Assembly: GCF_943912825.1 (NCBI RefSeq)
Contig: NZ_CALTUX010000016.1
Span: forward strand, 1 to 44,387
Source: an uncultured Anaerococcus sp.
GTDB lineage: Bacteria > Bacillota > Clostridia > Tissierellales > Peptoniphilaceae
Reading direction: 5' to 3'
Length of the DNA: 44,387 nt
This document shows, piece after piece, positions 35,887 to 43,860 of the stretch. Position 1 is the stretch's first letter; every line of letters starts with the position of its first letter. Position numbers and translations under genes: made by a program. The notes beneath the pieces were generated by a model. The model was not told where the DNA came from and did no database searches. It saw only the letters and a program-made list of their open reading frames with translations.

Positions 35887-36702
35887 CTAAGCTTTGACTA
35901 TTTTCTTGCTTATTTTTGCAGATAGGAAGTTTATTATTACTACAAAAACAAGTAGTAGAACAGCTGTGGCATAGGCTTCTTTTACATGGAATCCCTCACT
36001 TGATAGGGCATACATGTGCACTGCCATAGTTCTTGCTGAGTCAAATAAACTTTTTGGTATTTCTGGATGGGTTCCCATGGTATAGATTAGGGCTGCAGAT
36101 TCTCCTACTATTCTTCCTGTAGATAGGAAGATTCCTCCAAGGATTCCGTCCATGGCATCTGGAAGTATTACCTTAAAGATGGTTTGGATTTTTGTTGCTC
36201 CTAGGGCTAGGGATGCATGAGCCTTTTGAGGATTTACTGTAAGAATTGCCTCTTCTGTGGTCCTTATGATTGTAGGTAGGACCATTATGGCTACTGTCAA
36301 ACATCCTGCAAGGAGGGAATATTTCATCCCAAGTCCAAGTCCTGTGTTTGTTACAAAAAATAGGTAGCCAAACAAGCCGTAGACTATAGATGGGATTGAT
36401 GATAGGATTTCTGTTGAAAACCTAACTGCCTTTATTAAAAATTTGTTTTTTGCGTAATTTGATAGGTAAATTGCCGTAAAGATTCCTACCGGTAGGGATA
36501 CAAGTAGGGTTATTATAATTGTCATCAGGGTTGCTATCAAAGAAGGCATTATTGAGACATTTTCTGATGTGTATTTTAGAGAGAAAAGTCCCGGCGATAT
36601 ATTAGGTATGCCTTCAAATAGGATATAGGCGATTATGACTCCCGATACAGCATAGCCTAGGGTTGTTAGGGTCATGATTAACCCTTTAAAAAATTTACTC
36701 AT
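35887..36702 (-). CDS. pstA: Phosphate ABC importer permease PstA
   Basis: 271-aa inner-membrane permease with six predicted helices and the ABC coupling region around LALGATKIQTIFKVILPDAMDGILGG. It forms the phosphate channel with PstC. SD TAGGAGC precedes the ATG. Separated from pstC by 8 nt, so cotranscribed. Confidence 0.92.
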   Translation of the reverse strand: MSKFFKGLIMTLTTLGYAVSGVIIAYILFEGIPNISPGLFSLKYTSENVSIMPSLIATLMTIIITLLVSLPVGIFTAIYLSNYAKNKFLIKAVRFSTEILSSIPSIVYGLFGYLFFVTNTGLGLGMKYSLLAGCLTVAIMVLPTIIRTTEEAILTVNPQKAHASLALGATKIQTIFKVILPDAMDGILGGIFLSTGRIVGESAALIYTMGTHPEIPKSLFDSARTMAVHMYALSSEGFHVKEAYATAVLLLVFVVIINFLSAKISKKIVKA

Positions 36703-36710
36703 CTTAGCTC

Positions 36711-37574
36711 CTAAAATTTGCTTTCTGTTTTATTTCTTATGATATTAAATAAGATATTTATGATCAGGATAAAGCAGAAGAGGACCATGCCTGTAGCTAT
36801 TAGGGCCTGCCTGTGCATACCTGATGCATAACCCATCTCTAGTACTATGTTTGTGGTTAGGGTCCTTGCTCCCTTTAGGAGGGATGTTGGCATCATCGGT
36901 TGGTTGCCTATAACTAGGTAGACTGCCATGGTTTCACCTATTGCCCTACCTATGGCAAGGATTATGGATGAAAATATTCCTGATTTGGCATATGGCACTA
37001 GGACTTTGGCTATTGTCTCTTCCTTGCTTGCTCCAAGGGCAAGGGACCCTGTCATAAAGGTTTTTGGTACCTGCCTTAGGGAGTTTTCCGAAATATTTAC
37101 CATAGTCGGTAGGACCATGATTGCAAGGAGGAGGGAGGCTGTGAGCATATTCATACCACTTTTAACTCCAAATATATCCTTAACTATAGGAACTAAGACC
37201 ATCATAGCAAAGAAACCATACACTACTGATGGGATTGCTGCCATGAGGTTGATAAGTGATTTTAGCGGGCCGTATGATTTTTTGGAATAATAGGCCATAA
37301 AAATTGAAATGGCTAAGCCAAATGGAACTGCTATTAAGGTTGATACTAAGGTTACTATAAGAGATCCTACTATCATTGGTTTGATACCAAATCTTGGATT
37401 GCCTGCAGTTGGCTTCCAGGTTGAACCTGTGATGAATTTTAAAAGTCCGTACTCACTTACAAACTTCATACCCTCAGAAAATATGAAGAATATGATAAGT
37501 AAGATAAGAAATACGGACATTACTGCAGACAAGAGGAAAATTATCTCGCCGATTTTTTCCCTTATCTTTTCCAT
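36711..37574 (-). CDS. pstC: Phosphate ABC importer permease PstC
   Basis: 287-aa permease with six helices and the EAA-like loop LALGASKEETIAKVLVPYAK. The WKPTAGNPRFGIKPMIVGSL segment is typical of PstC. Partner of PstA, receiving phosphate from the lipoprotein PstS. Only 1 nt separates it from the pstS stop codon. Confidence 0.92.
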   Translation of the reverse strand: MEKIREKIGEIIFLLSAVMSVFLILLIIFFIFSEGMKFVSEYGLLKFITGSTWKPTAGNPRFGIKPMIVGSLIVTLVSTLIAVPFGLAISIFMAYYSKKSYGPLKSLINLMAAIPSVVYGFFAMMVLVPIVKDIFGVKSGMNMLTASLLLAIMVLPTMVNISENSLRQVPKTFMTGSLALGASKEETIAKVLVPYAKSGIFSSIILAIGRAIGETMAVYLVIGNQPMMPTSLLKGARTLTTNIVLEMGYASGMHRQALIATGMVLFCFILIINILFNIIRNKTESKF

Positions 37575-37575
37575 T

Positions 37576-38520
37576 TTACTTTCCTAATTCGCTTGTATTT
37601 GTGATTTCGCCCTTAAAGATTTGTTTTAATTGGTCGATTGTCAAATCTTCAAGCTTGCTATCTTTATTTACTATTACGGCTATACCATCTGTAGCTATTA
37701 CCTCCACGGCTAGCTTGTCTTTTTCCTCATCTTTTAATTCACGGGATGCCATTGCTATGTCAGCTGCCCCATCTATTACTGCTTCTATTCCTGCAGATGA
37801 TCCTGTTGATTGGATTTCGATGTTGGCATCTGGATTTAGTTCCTTATATTTTTCTACCATTTTTTCCATAAGTGGGGTTACTGAGGTAGAACCTGCTACT
37901 GTTAGCGATCCCTTAGCACCACTTGCCTGGTATTTTTCAGTATCCTTAAGTGGAACATAGCCTTCTTCTAGGGTGAGGGCTTGGGCATCTTCGCTTATTA
38001 CAAATTTAAGGAAGTCCTTGGCAAGATCTGATAATTCAGCTTCTTTGTAGGCAAGGTTAAATGGTCTAGAAATCTTATATTCGCCAGAAGCTATGTTTTC
38101 TTCTGTAGCTTCGACTCCTTCTACCTTAACAGCCTTAACTGTATCATTTAGTGAACCTAGTGAGATATAGCCAATTGCTCCTTCATCGCCAGCTACTGTT
38201 TGCATAACAGCATTGGTAGAGTTTTGAACTACTGCTGCTTGACTTGTCATGTCTTCTTTCTCGCCGTCTACTTCTTCTTCAAGACCGACTAGCTCGATGA
38301 AGGCACCCCTTGTACCTGAACCATCTTCTCTAGAAACTACAGTAAATTCATAGTCAGCTGCATCTATCTTGCTTGCTGCTTCTTCCTTTGCTGGCGCTTC
38401 TGTAGCTGTTTCTGTTGCTGTTTTTGTTTCTTCTTTTGCCTTATCACTATTTCCGCATCCTGCAAGGATAAGACCTAGTGAAAGTGTTGCTGCTAAAATT
38501 TTTTTATTTGTAATTTTCAT
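37576..38520 (-). CDS. pstS: Phosphate-binding lipoprotein PstS, circularly permuted
   Basis: 314-aa lipoprotein with lipobox LAGC (Cys22) and a Thr/Glu/Ala linker to about 55. The two halves of the binding domain are in reversed order. Residues 57-200 (VVSREDGSGTRGAF through EEGYVPLKD) match the C-terminal half of normal PstS; residues 203-314 (GSLTVAGSTSVTP, STGSSAGIEAVIDGAADIAM, TDGIAVIVNK, IFKGEITNTSELGK) match the N-terminal half. The protein ends exactly where ordinary PstS would continue into VVSREDGSGT. The phosphate-contact loops (AGSTSVTP, TGSSAG, DGSGTRG) are all kept, so function is expected. First gene of the pst-pho operon, downstream of a PHO-type box. Confidence 0.9.
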   Translation of the reverse strand: MKITNKKILAATLSLGLILAGCGNSDKAKEETKTATETATEAPAKEEAASKIDAADYEFTVVSREDGSGTRGAFIELVGLEEEVDGEKEDMTSQAAVVQNSTNAVMQTVAGDEGAIGYISLGSLNDTVKAVKVEGVEATEENIASGEYKISRPFNLAYKEAELSDLAKDFLKFVISEDAQALTLEEGYVPLKDTEKYQASGAKGSLTVAGSTSVTPLMEKMVEKYKELNPDANIEIQSTGSSAGIEAVIDGAADIAMASRELKDEEKDKLAVEVIATDGIAVIVNKDSKLEDLTIDQLKQIFKGEITNTSELGK

Positions 38521-38554
38521 TTTTAACTCCTTAAAAGTTTTTCTTTCGATATCT

Positions 38555-38608
38555 ATAATACTAGGCCAATACTAAATCCGTTTTAAGGTCATGTAAAATC
38601 TATGTAAA
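38555..38608 (-). promoter_or_regulatory. pst promoter with PhoP (PHO) box
   Basis: Minus strand reads TTTACA-N5-TTTACA-N5-TTAAAA (38603-38608, 38592-38597, 38581-38586), an 11-bp-spaced direct repeat like the known TTHACA PHO box of Firmicutes. The -10 TATTAT is at 38555-38560, 20 bp downstream of the last repeat. The -35 is occupied by non-consensus sequence, as expected for an activated promoter. Confidence 0.85.
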
Positions 38609-38624
38609 ATCTAAAAATTCCCAT

Positions 38625-38654
38625 AAAAAAAGACCATTTGACTGGTCTCTTTTT
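38625..38654 (-). terminator. Terminator of the NCS2 permease gene
   Basis: Minus strand AAAGAGACCA / TGGTCTTTTTT with a 6-nt loop and a T7 tail, close behind the permease stop codon and just upstream of the PHO box. Confidence 0.85.
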
Positions 38655-38660
38655 AAAAAA

Positions 38661-40046
38661 TTAGCCTTCTAAGACTTCTTCAAGAGTTGATTCTTGCTTC
38701 TTATCTTCTTCCTTTTCTGGAATCATTACATTCATCAATATAGCGGTAAGGGCTGCAAGGACAACTGGTGATACCCCTATGGCGTTTTTAAGGGCTTCTG
38801 GCATGAAGGTCACTCCTGCCTGGTCAGCTGTTGTAACTATGGTTGTAAAACCAAAACCAATTGCAATTGCAATCCCTACTATAGAAGTGTTCCTAACTGT
38901 AAGTGGTTGTTCGGTTATCATCCTGATACCATTCATAGTAATGGCAGCAAAGACTGAAAGTGTTGCCCCGCCTACTACTGGGGCAGGAATTGTTGTAAGT
39001 AGGGATGATATTTTTGGCATAAAACCTGCGATTAGGATAATGAGGCCTGCTTGGAAAAATACCTTCCTATTTATAACCTTATTTACTGAAACAATACCAA
39101 CGTTTTGTGAAAATGTAGCTGTTGGAAGACATCCTATAAAGGCACCTATAACATTTGCCACACCAAAACCTACAATTCCTCCCCTAAGCTCATCATCTGT
39201 TGGGTTTCTATCCATTCCTCCGATGGTGGTTGATGACATATCACCAATTCCTTCTATACATGTAACCATAAAGATGATTACAAAGGAAATTATGGCTGAT
39301 GGTTCAAATTTTATGCCAAAGTGAAGTGGTGCTGCTACTGATAACCAACCTGCTTCCCTAACTGGTGATAGGTCTACCATATCAAAGAAAAATGCTATGA
39401 TATAGCCAACAACCATGGCAAATAATACTGAAGCAAGTTTAGTAATGCCCTTGCCAAAGTGGTTAAGACCAACATTTACAAGAAGGGTGATTATACCAAC
39501 AAGCCAATATTGCCAGGCTCCCCAACCTGGGGCCATAACTGATCCTGCTCCACCCATATTTGTAATAGCAACTGGATATAGGGTAAGGCCTATAGCCAAA
39601 ACTACAGTTCCTGATACAAGAGGTGGGAAAAATGGTGTTATATATTTGAGGGCAAGACCGAACACTATAGAAACAATAGCTCCTATTAATTGACTTCCTA
39701 AAACTACGGCCACAATTCCTTCGGGACCTAGTGATTCAAATTGACCACAAAGGGCAATCATGGTTGGTACATATGGGAAGGCTACACCATAAATCATAGG
39801 TAATCTACTACCCAAAATCCCTATTGGATAAAGCATCAAAAATGAAGTGAGGGCTGATCCTATAAGGGCCATCTGTACAAGTATAATGCTATCAGCGTGA
39901 CTTAGGCCTGCTGCATCAGCAAAGATCAAAGCAGGTGCTACACAACCTGCAATCATTGCGATTACGTGTTGTAAAGCTAGTGGGAAGGCTTCTTTGAAAG
40001 AAACTTTGCCTTCAAATTGAAACAATTCTTTAAATTTACTTTCCAT
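38661..40046 (-). CDS. NCS2-family nucleobase:cation symporter, probably a xanthine/purine permease
   Basis: 461-aa permease with about 14 hydrophobic segments. It has LQHVIAMIAG in the first helix (the QH motif of the family), GGMDRNPTDDELRGGI, and the signature FSQNVGIVSVNKV. The Q-N-x-G form is commoner in xanthine/uric acid transporters, while uracil types usually have E-N. A charged C-terminal tail (PEKEEDKKQ) follows. The ATG at 40046 has AGGAGAG upstream; the 17 extra codons of the longer reading run through the leader. Preceded by a ~130-nt leader with a terminator hairpin, so expression is probably conditional. Substrate assignment is inference. Confidence 0.83.
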   Translation of the reverse strand: MESKFKELFQFEGKVSFKEAFPLALQHVIAMIAGCVAPALIFADAAGLSHADSIILVQMALIGSALTSFLMLYPIGILGSRLPMIYGVAFPYVPTMIALCGQFESLGPEGIVAVVLGSQLIGAIVSIVFGLALKYITPFFPPLVSGTVVLAIGLTLYPVAITNMGGAGSVMAPGWGAWQYWLVGIITLLVNVGLNHFGKGITKLASVLFAMVVGYIIAFFFDMVDLSPVREAGWLSVAAPLHFGIKFEPSAIISFVIIFMVTCIEGIGDMSSTTIGGMDRNPTDDELRGGIVGFGVANVIGAFIGCLPTATFSQNVGIVSVNKVINRKVFFQAGLIILIAGFMPKISSLLTTIPAPVVGGATLSVFAAITMNGIRMITEQPLTVRNTSIVGIAIAIGFGFTTIVTTADQAGVTFMPEALKNAIGVSPVVLAALTAILMNVMIPEKEEDKKQESTLEEVLEG

Positions 40047-40070
40047 TTTCTCTCCTATTTTATTTTGGAC

Positions 40071-40095
40071 AAAGAAAAAGCCACCTACAGGTGAC
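40071..40095 (-). terminator. Terminator-like hairpin inside the NCS2 permease leader
   Basis: Stem GTCACC / GGTGGC with loop TGTA (40080-40095), followed by TTTTTCTTT, located 25 nt before the permease ATG. In this position it could stop transcription before the gene (attenuation). Confidence 0.6.
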
Positions 40096-40213
40096 AAGCT
40101 TATTCATTTATCCTAGTTCTTTTTTTGAAATGGCTAGTATAAGTATGTATAAATCAAAAAATTTATTTCTACCATTTCTAGATAAGTTATACAGTTAAAA
40201 TCCCTTAAGTCAA
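40096..40213 (-). promoter_or_regulatory. Promoter and structured leader RNA of the NCS2 permease
   Basis: -35 TTGACT (40208-40213), 16 bp, -10 TATAAC (40186-40191). The leader has GAAATGG / CCATTTC (40172-40178 with 40127-40133), extendable to 10 bp with one bulge, enclosing ATAAAT / ATTTAT. A second ATAAAT nearer the terminator could pair alternatively. It does not match the purine three-way junction, PyrR sites or any class I know. DNA between this promoter and asnA is AT-rich. Confidence 0.5.
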
Positions 40214-40244
40214 GTTATTTATAAACCTTATTTTTTATAGTAAT

Positions 40245-40273
40245 TTCGAAAGAAAATTTTAGTTTTGTACAAT
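40245..40273 (+). promoter_or_regulatory. Possible promoter of asnA
   Basis: TTCGAA (40245-40250), 17 bp, TACAAT (40268-40273), about 68 nt before the ATG. The -35 match is weak. TATAAA further downstream is an alternative -10. Confidence 0.35.
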
Positions 40274-40341
40274 TTTTATTTTCCTATAAAAGAAGTAAAA
40301 TAGAAGAATAATAGCGAAAAATAGAAGATGGAGAATTAATA

Positions 40342-41349
40342 ATGAAATTAGTAATACCAGAAGCTTACAAATCAAACGAGGACCTTTACAGGACCCAACT
40401 ATTAATAAAAGAAATAAAAGATTATTTTCAAATAAACCTAGCCAATAACCTAAATTTAAAAAGGGTATCGGCGCCCCTATTCGTATCTAGCAAATCAGGT
40501 CTAAATGACAACCTAAATGGCGTAGAAAAACCAGTAACCTTTAGCTTGCCAGAGGCTGATAACGCAGAAATGGAAATAGTCCATTCCCTAGCCAAATGGA
40601 AAAGATATGCCCTCATGGAATATAAATTTAAGACCCACGAAGGCCTTTATACAGACATGAACGCCATCAGAGCCTGCGAAGAGCCTGACAATACCCATTC
40701 CTTTTATGTAGACCAATGGGATTGGGAGCTAATAATTGACAAAGAAGATAGGACAGAAAAATATTTAAAACAAACAGTAGAAATTATCTACAGGACCATG
40801 AAAAGTCTTGATGAGTACCTATGTGGCCTTATTCCAACAAGACAAAAGCTTCTTAAAGATCAAATAAGATTTTTAACAAGCCAGGAACTTCTTGCCATGT
40901 ATCCAGATAAGGATAGCAAGGAAAGAGAAAGGCTTGCTGCCAAAGAATTTGGAGCAATCTTCCTATCACAAATTGGTACAGTTTTAACAAATGGCGAAAA
41001 GCATGACAACCGTGCCCCAGACTATGACGATTGGCTCCTAAATGGAGATATAATTGTCTACAACCCAGTCCTTGACGATGCCCTAGAGCTATCATCAATG
41101 GGAATCAGGGTAGATAGCCACAGGCTAAATGAACAGCTAAAACAATCAGGTAACCTTGATAGACTCAAATACGACTATCACAGACTCCTCCTTGATGACA
41201 AGCTTCCACAAACAATCGGTGGAGGAATCGGCCAATCAAGACTATGTATGTTTTTCTTACAAAAGGCCCACATTGGAGAAGTCCAAGTATCCTACTGGCC
41301 AGACAGCCAAAGAAGGACACTCGCCAACAAAGGCATTCAACTATTATAG
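40342..41349 (+). CDS. asnA: Aspartate-ammonia ligase (asparagine synthetase A)
   Basis: 335-aa cytosolic enzyme making asparagine from aspartate, ammonia and ATP (to AMP). It has the class II aminoacyl-tRNA-synthetase-like fold: N-terminal YKSNEDLYRTQLLIKEIKDYF, the FYVDQWDWEL motif, and the C-terminal GGGIGQSRLCMFFLQKAHIGE with the ATP-contacting Arg. Length is normal (about 330). SD GGAGAA lies 7 nt before the ATG. It stands alone on the plus strand between minus-strand operons. No T-box leader was found upstream. Confidence 0.95.
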   Translation: MKLVIPEAYKSNEDLYRTQLLIKEIKDYFQINLANNLNLKRVSAPLFVSSKSGLNDNLNGVEKPVTFSLPEADNAEMEIVHSLAKWKRYALMEYKFKTHEGLYTDMNAIRACEEPDNTHSFYVDQWDWELIIDKEDRTEKYLKQTVEIIYRTMKSLDEYLCGLIPTRQKLLKDQIRFLTSQELLAMYPDKDSKERERLAAKEFGAIFLSQIGTVLTNGEKHDNRAPDYDDWLLNGDIIVYNPVLDDALELSSMGIRVDSHRLNEQLKQSGNLDRLKYDYHRLLLDDKLPQTIGGGIGQSRLCMFFLQKAHIGEVQVSYWPDSQRRTLANKGIQLL

Positions 41350-41352
41350 AAA

Positions 41353-41392
41353 AAGAGACCTTGATGATTAAAAAATCATTCAAGGTCTTTTA
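41353..41392. terminator. Bidirectional terminator between asnA and the bicupin gene
   Basis: AAAGAGACCTTGATGATT and AATCATTCAAGGTCTTTT form a stem with one bulge, with A and T tracts on either side, between two convergent stop codons. Confidence 0.85.
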
Positions 41393-42040
41393 TTATTTAT
41401 CTATAGATAATATTAATAACATCTTAAATTTTGTAATTGCACTTACATTATGGATTACATTTGCTGGGAAAACTAATTGTTCACCAGCTTCAATCACAAC
41501 TTCTTCATCTCCAACAAGTAGCTTTGCCTTTCCCTCAAGGGCCATGACAAGAGCATCTCCGGGAGCCTTATGTGGTTTTAAGCCTTCTCCTGCATCAAAA
41601 GCCATCATTACTACCCTAAGATCATCTTTTGAAACAAGGTCAATATTGGCTATAGATCCATCTACATAATCCAAATAGTCAACTAATTTTATTTTCTTTC
41701 CCTTATCGATATTTTTCATCTCTTCCTCCTTTAAATTGATTCCTATTTCTAAAAAAATACTTTCCTTATCTGCCTCAATGCCAAAAAGCTTATTTTTTTC
41801 AAAAAATATTAATTCATTGTTAATAAGTTTTTCCTTATTAAAGTTAATTTCTCCTTTTAATACAAGGTATATCCTCACTTGACCATAAAATTCTGGGGAA
41901 ATGCTTGTATTTTGACCAAGACTCATAAGTAAAATGTGAAAATCCTCTAAATCTATAAGTTTCTTGCTTATAGTTTGATTTTCTCTTAGGGCTATCATCC
42001 CTTCTGCCTTTAAGATTATTCCCTTACTAATATTTTTCAT
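41393..42040 (-). CDS. Bicupin-like protein in a metal-chelate transport operon
   Basis: 215-aa soluble protein with two cupin-like halves. The C-terminal half is clearer: KPHKAPGDALVMALEGKAKL (around 132-151), then GEQLVFPANVIHNV (around 186-199), a recognisable second cupin motif with His. Only part of the usual metal-ligand set (HxH...E...H) is visible, so metal binding is uncertain. The N-terminal half (YGQVRIYLVLKGEINF and following) is degenerate. It is the last gene of the FecBCD-type operon, 1 nt after the ATPase stop, so a role in sensing or handling the transported compound is plausible. Not a family I can name. Confidence 0.65.
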   Translation of the reverse strand: MKNISKGIILKAEGMIALRENQTISKKLIDLEDFHILLMSLGQNTSISPEFYGQVRIYLVLKGEINFNKEKLINNELIFFEKNKLFGIEADKESIFLEIGINLKEEEMKNIDKGKKIKLVDYLDYVDGSIANIDLVSKDDLRVVMMAFDAGEGLKPHKAPGDALVMALEGKAKLLVGDEEVVIEAGEQLVFPANVIHNVSAITKFKMLLILSIDK

Positions 42041-42041
42041 T

Positions 42042-42845
42042 TTAATCTCCTACTATACTAAGTGGAATAATTGTATTATAATATTTTTCATCTTTTTTTA
42101 TTTTTTCAAGTATAACTTCTACCCCAAATGCTTCCCTTATATTTTCATTGCAAATAATATCAGATGTTTTGCCAATTTTATACCTAGCATCTTTCATTAA
42201 AATCAAACACTTATCTGCTACTTCAAGAGCGTGGGCTGGATAATGGGTATTTATAATAACACTAATATTTTCTTTTTTGGATAGGTTTTTGATTAAGGAA
42301 ATTATTTTAAGCTGGTTTTTAAAATCAAGACCACTTTCTGGTTCATCTAGTATAATCAAGCTCGGATTAGAAATCAAAGCCCTGGCTATGAGAACCATCT
42401 GGAGCTCTCCCCCACTCATTACTGAACAAGACTTTTCCTTAAGCTTTTCTATAGCTAAACTTTTCATGAGTTTTTCTGCCTTGTCATAGTCTTTTTGACC
42501 TGGTTTTGCAAAAGGCCCAAGCTTGCTAGCAAGACCTAGAACTACCATATCTATACCAGAATATTCAAAAGAAAATGACCTTTTTTGTGGAACGTATGAT
42601 ATACTAGACCATAATTCCCTTCGGCTAAAGGATGCAATATCCTTTCCGTTCAAATAACTTTTGCCAAATTTCCATTTTTCAAAATCACATATACACCTTA
42701 TAAAGCTTGTTTTGCCAACTCCATTAGGTCCTAATATTGATAAAACCTGACCTTGGTCTAGGCAAAAAGATAAATTTTTAAATAATACATGATTTTTATC
42801 ATAATAAAATCCTGCATCTTTGAATTCTAATTTAATTGAAACCAC
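42042..42845 (-). CDS. FecE/BtuD-type ABC importer ATPase
   Basis: 267-aa ATPase for a metal-chelate importer: Walker A GPNGVGKTS, signature MSGGE, Walker B LIILDEPESGLD, and switch His in NTHYP. It powers the permease encoded just upstream and overlaps it by 14 bp. The start is uncertain. The frame opens with GTG at 42845, but the good ribosome site GGGGGTGG covers that codon; with normal spacing it would point to an ATT codon at 42836, and no ATG is available. Confidence 0.85.
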   Translation of the reverse strand: MVSIKLEFKDAGFYYDKNHVLFKNLSFCLDQGQVLSILGPNGVGKTSFIRCICDFEKWKFGKSYLNGKDIASFSRRELWSSISYVPQKRSFSFEYSGIDMVVLGLASKLGPFAKPGQKDYDKAEKLMKSLAIEKLKEKSCSVMSGGELQMVLIARALISNPSLIILDEPESGLDFKNQLKIISLIKNLSKKENISVIINTHYPAHALEVADKCLILMKDARYKIGKTSDIICNENIREAFGVEVILEKIKKDEKYYNTIIPLSIVGD

Positions 42846-43860
42846 CCCCAGTTTTTCTAATTAGGCTTATAAAAATTGGAGCACCTATAATTGCTGTAAG
42901 GACTGAAATAGGTAATTCTATTACAGAAACCGTCCTTGATAAGGCTTCTATTAATACCATCATGCTTGCTCCTAAAGATATACTAAATGGGAGGGTATGG
43001 GTGTTGTTTGCTCCCACCATCATCCTTGCCATGTGGGGAATTATCAAACCAATCCAACCAACTTGGCCACACATTGATATGGATGATGCTGTAATAAGAG
43101 TGGATGCAAATATGAAAAGAAGCCTAGTTCTTTTGACATTTACACCAAGACTCTTTGCTTCGTCTTCTGAAAGGCTCATAATATTTAATCTAAAAATCAA
43201 AAGTCTAATCAAAATTATACCAAAAATTATTAGGGGAGCTGAAAGCAATAAGTTTTTGTAAGATGATCTTGAAAAAGACCCCATAAGCCAATAGCTAATT
43301 GTTGGCAACTTGTCTGTAGGGTCAGCTGTATATTTTAATAAGGATGCTATGGCGTTTGATAAGGAAGAAACTACCAGACCTGCTAAGATAAGCATTATTG
43401 TCGATGACCTAGTCCTAGTCTTGCCTATATATAGGGTTAATACCACTCCAATTAATCCAAATACTAAAGCTAAGGCTTGGATGGATAGGGTTGAAAGTGA
43501 TAAGAGTATGCCGATTACAGCTCCTAGGCTTGAGGCTGAACTAACACCTAAAATATCTGGAGTTGCCAAGGGGTTTGAAAAAACCCCTTGAAAGGCAAGA
43601 CCAGCAGCGGAAAGACCTGCTCCTACTACAAGACCAGTAATAATCCTTGGTAATCTTACATTTATTATTACTGATTCAAGCATAGGATCAAAGTCTCCTC
43701 CTCCTAGATAAGCATTGAAAAAATCGATAATCTGTCCTATACTAAGATGCATCCTACCTATGGCAAGTGCCAAAATACTAGTTAATATGGGTAGACTTAT
43801 GAGGATTATATATGAGCTTAGTTTTATTTTTTTATCTTTGATAAAGATTTTTTTAATCAT
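42832..43860 (-). CDS. FecCD-type ABC importer permease
   Basis: 342-aa polytopic permease of the BtuC/FhuB/FecCD family (about 10 helices). Family features are VNVRLPRIITGLVVGAGLSAAG, FQGVFSNPLATPDILGVSSA and GWIGLIIPHMARMMVG. It imports an iron-siderophore, cobamide, heme or similar chelate with the neighbouring ATPase and binding protein. ATGA overlap (4 bp) with the binding-protein gene. The specific substrate cannot be told from the sequence. Confidence 0.9.
   Translation of the reverse strand: MIKKIFIKDKKIKLSSYIILISLPILTSILALAIGRMHLSIGQIIDFFNAYLGGGDFDPMLESVIINVRLPRIITGLVVGAGLSAAGLAFQGVFSNPLATPDILGVSSASSLGAVIGILLSLSTLSIQALALVFGLIGVVLTLYIGKTRTRSSTIMLILAGLVVSSLSNAIASLLKYTADPTDKLPTISYWLMGSFSRSSYKNLLLSAPLIIFGIILIRLLIFRLNIMSLSEDEAKSLGVNVKRTRLLFIFASTLITASSISMCGQVGWIGLIIPHMARMMVGANNTHTLPFSISLGASMMVLIEALSRTVSVIELPISVLTAIIGAPIFISLIRKTGGGFN

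Noticed and set aside
40166..40173. TTTCTACC on the plus strand, as in the core of purine riboswitches
   Set aside because: The surrounding sequence lacks the three-way junction and the GATATGG-type loop. It is on the opposite strand from the permease and reads toward asnA, so it is probably chance.
40214..40341. T-box leader for asnA
   Set aside because: There is no T-box core, specifier stem or terminator; the region is short and AT-rich.
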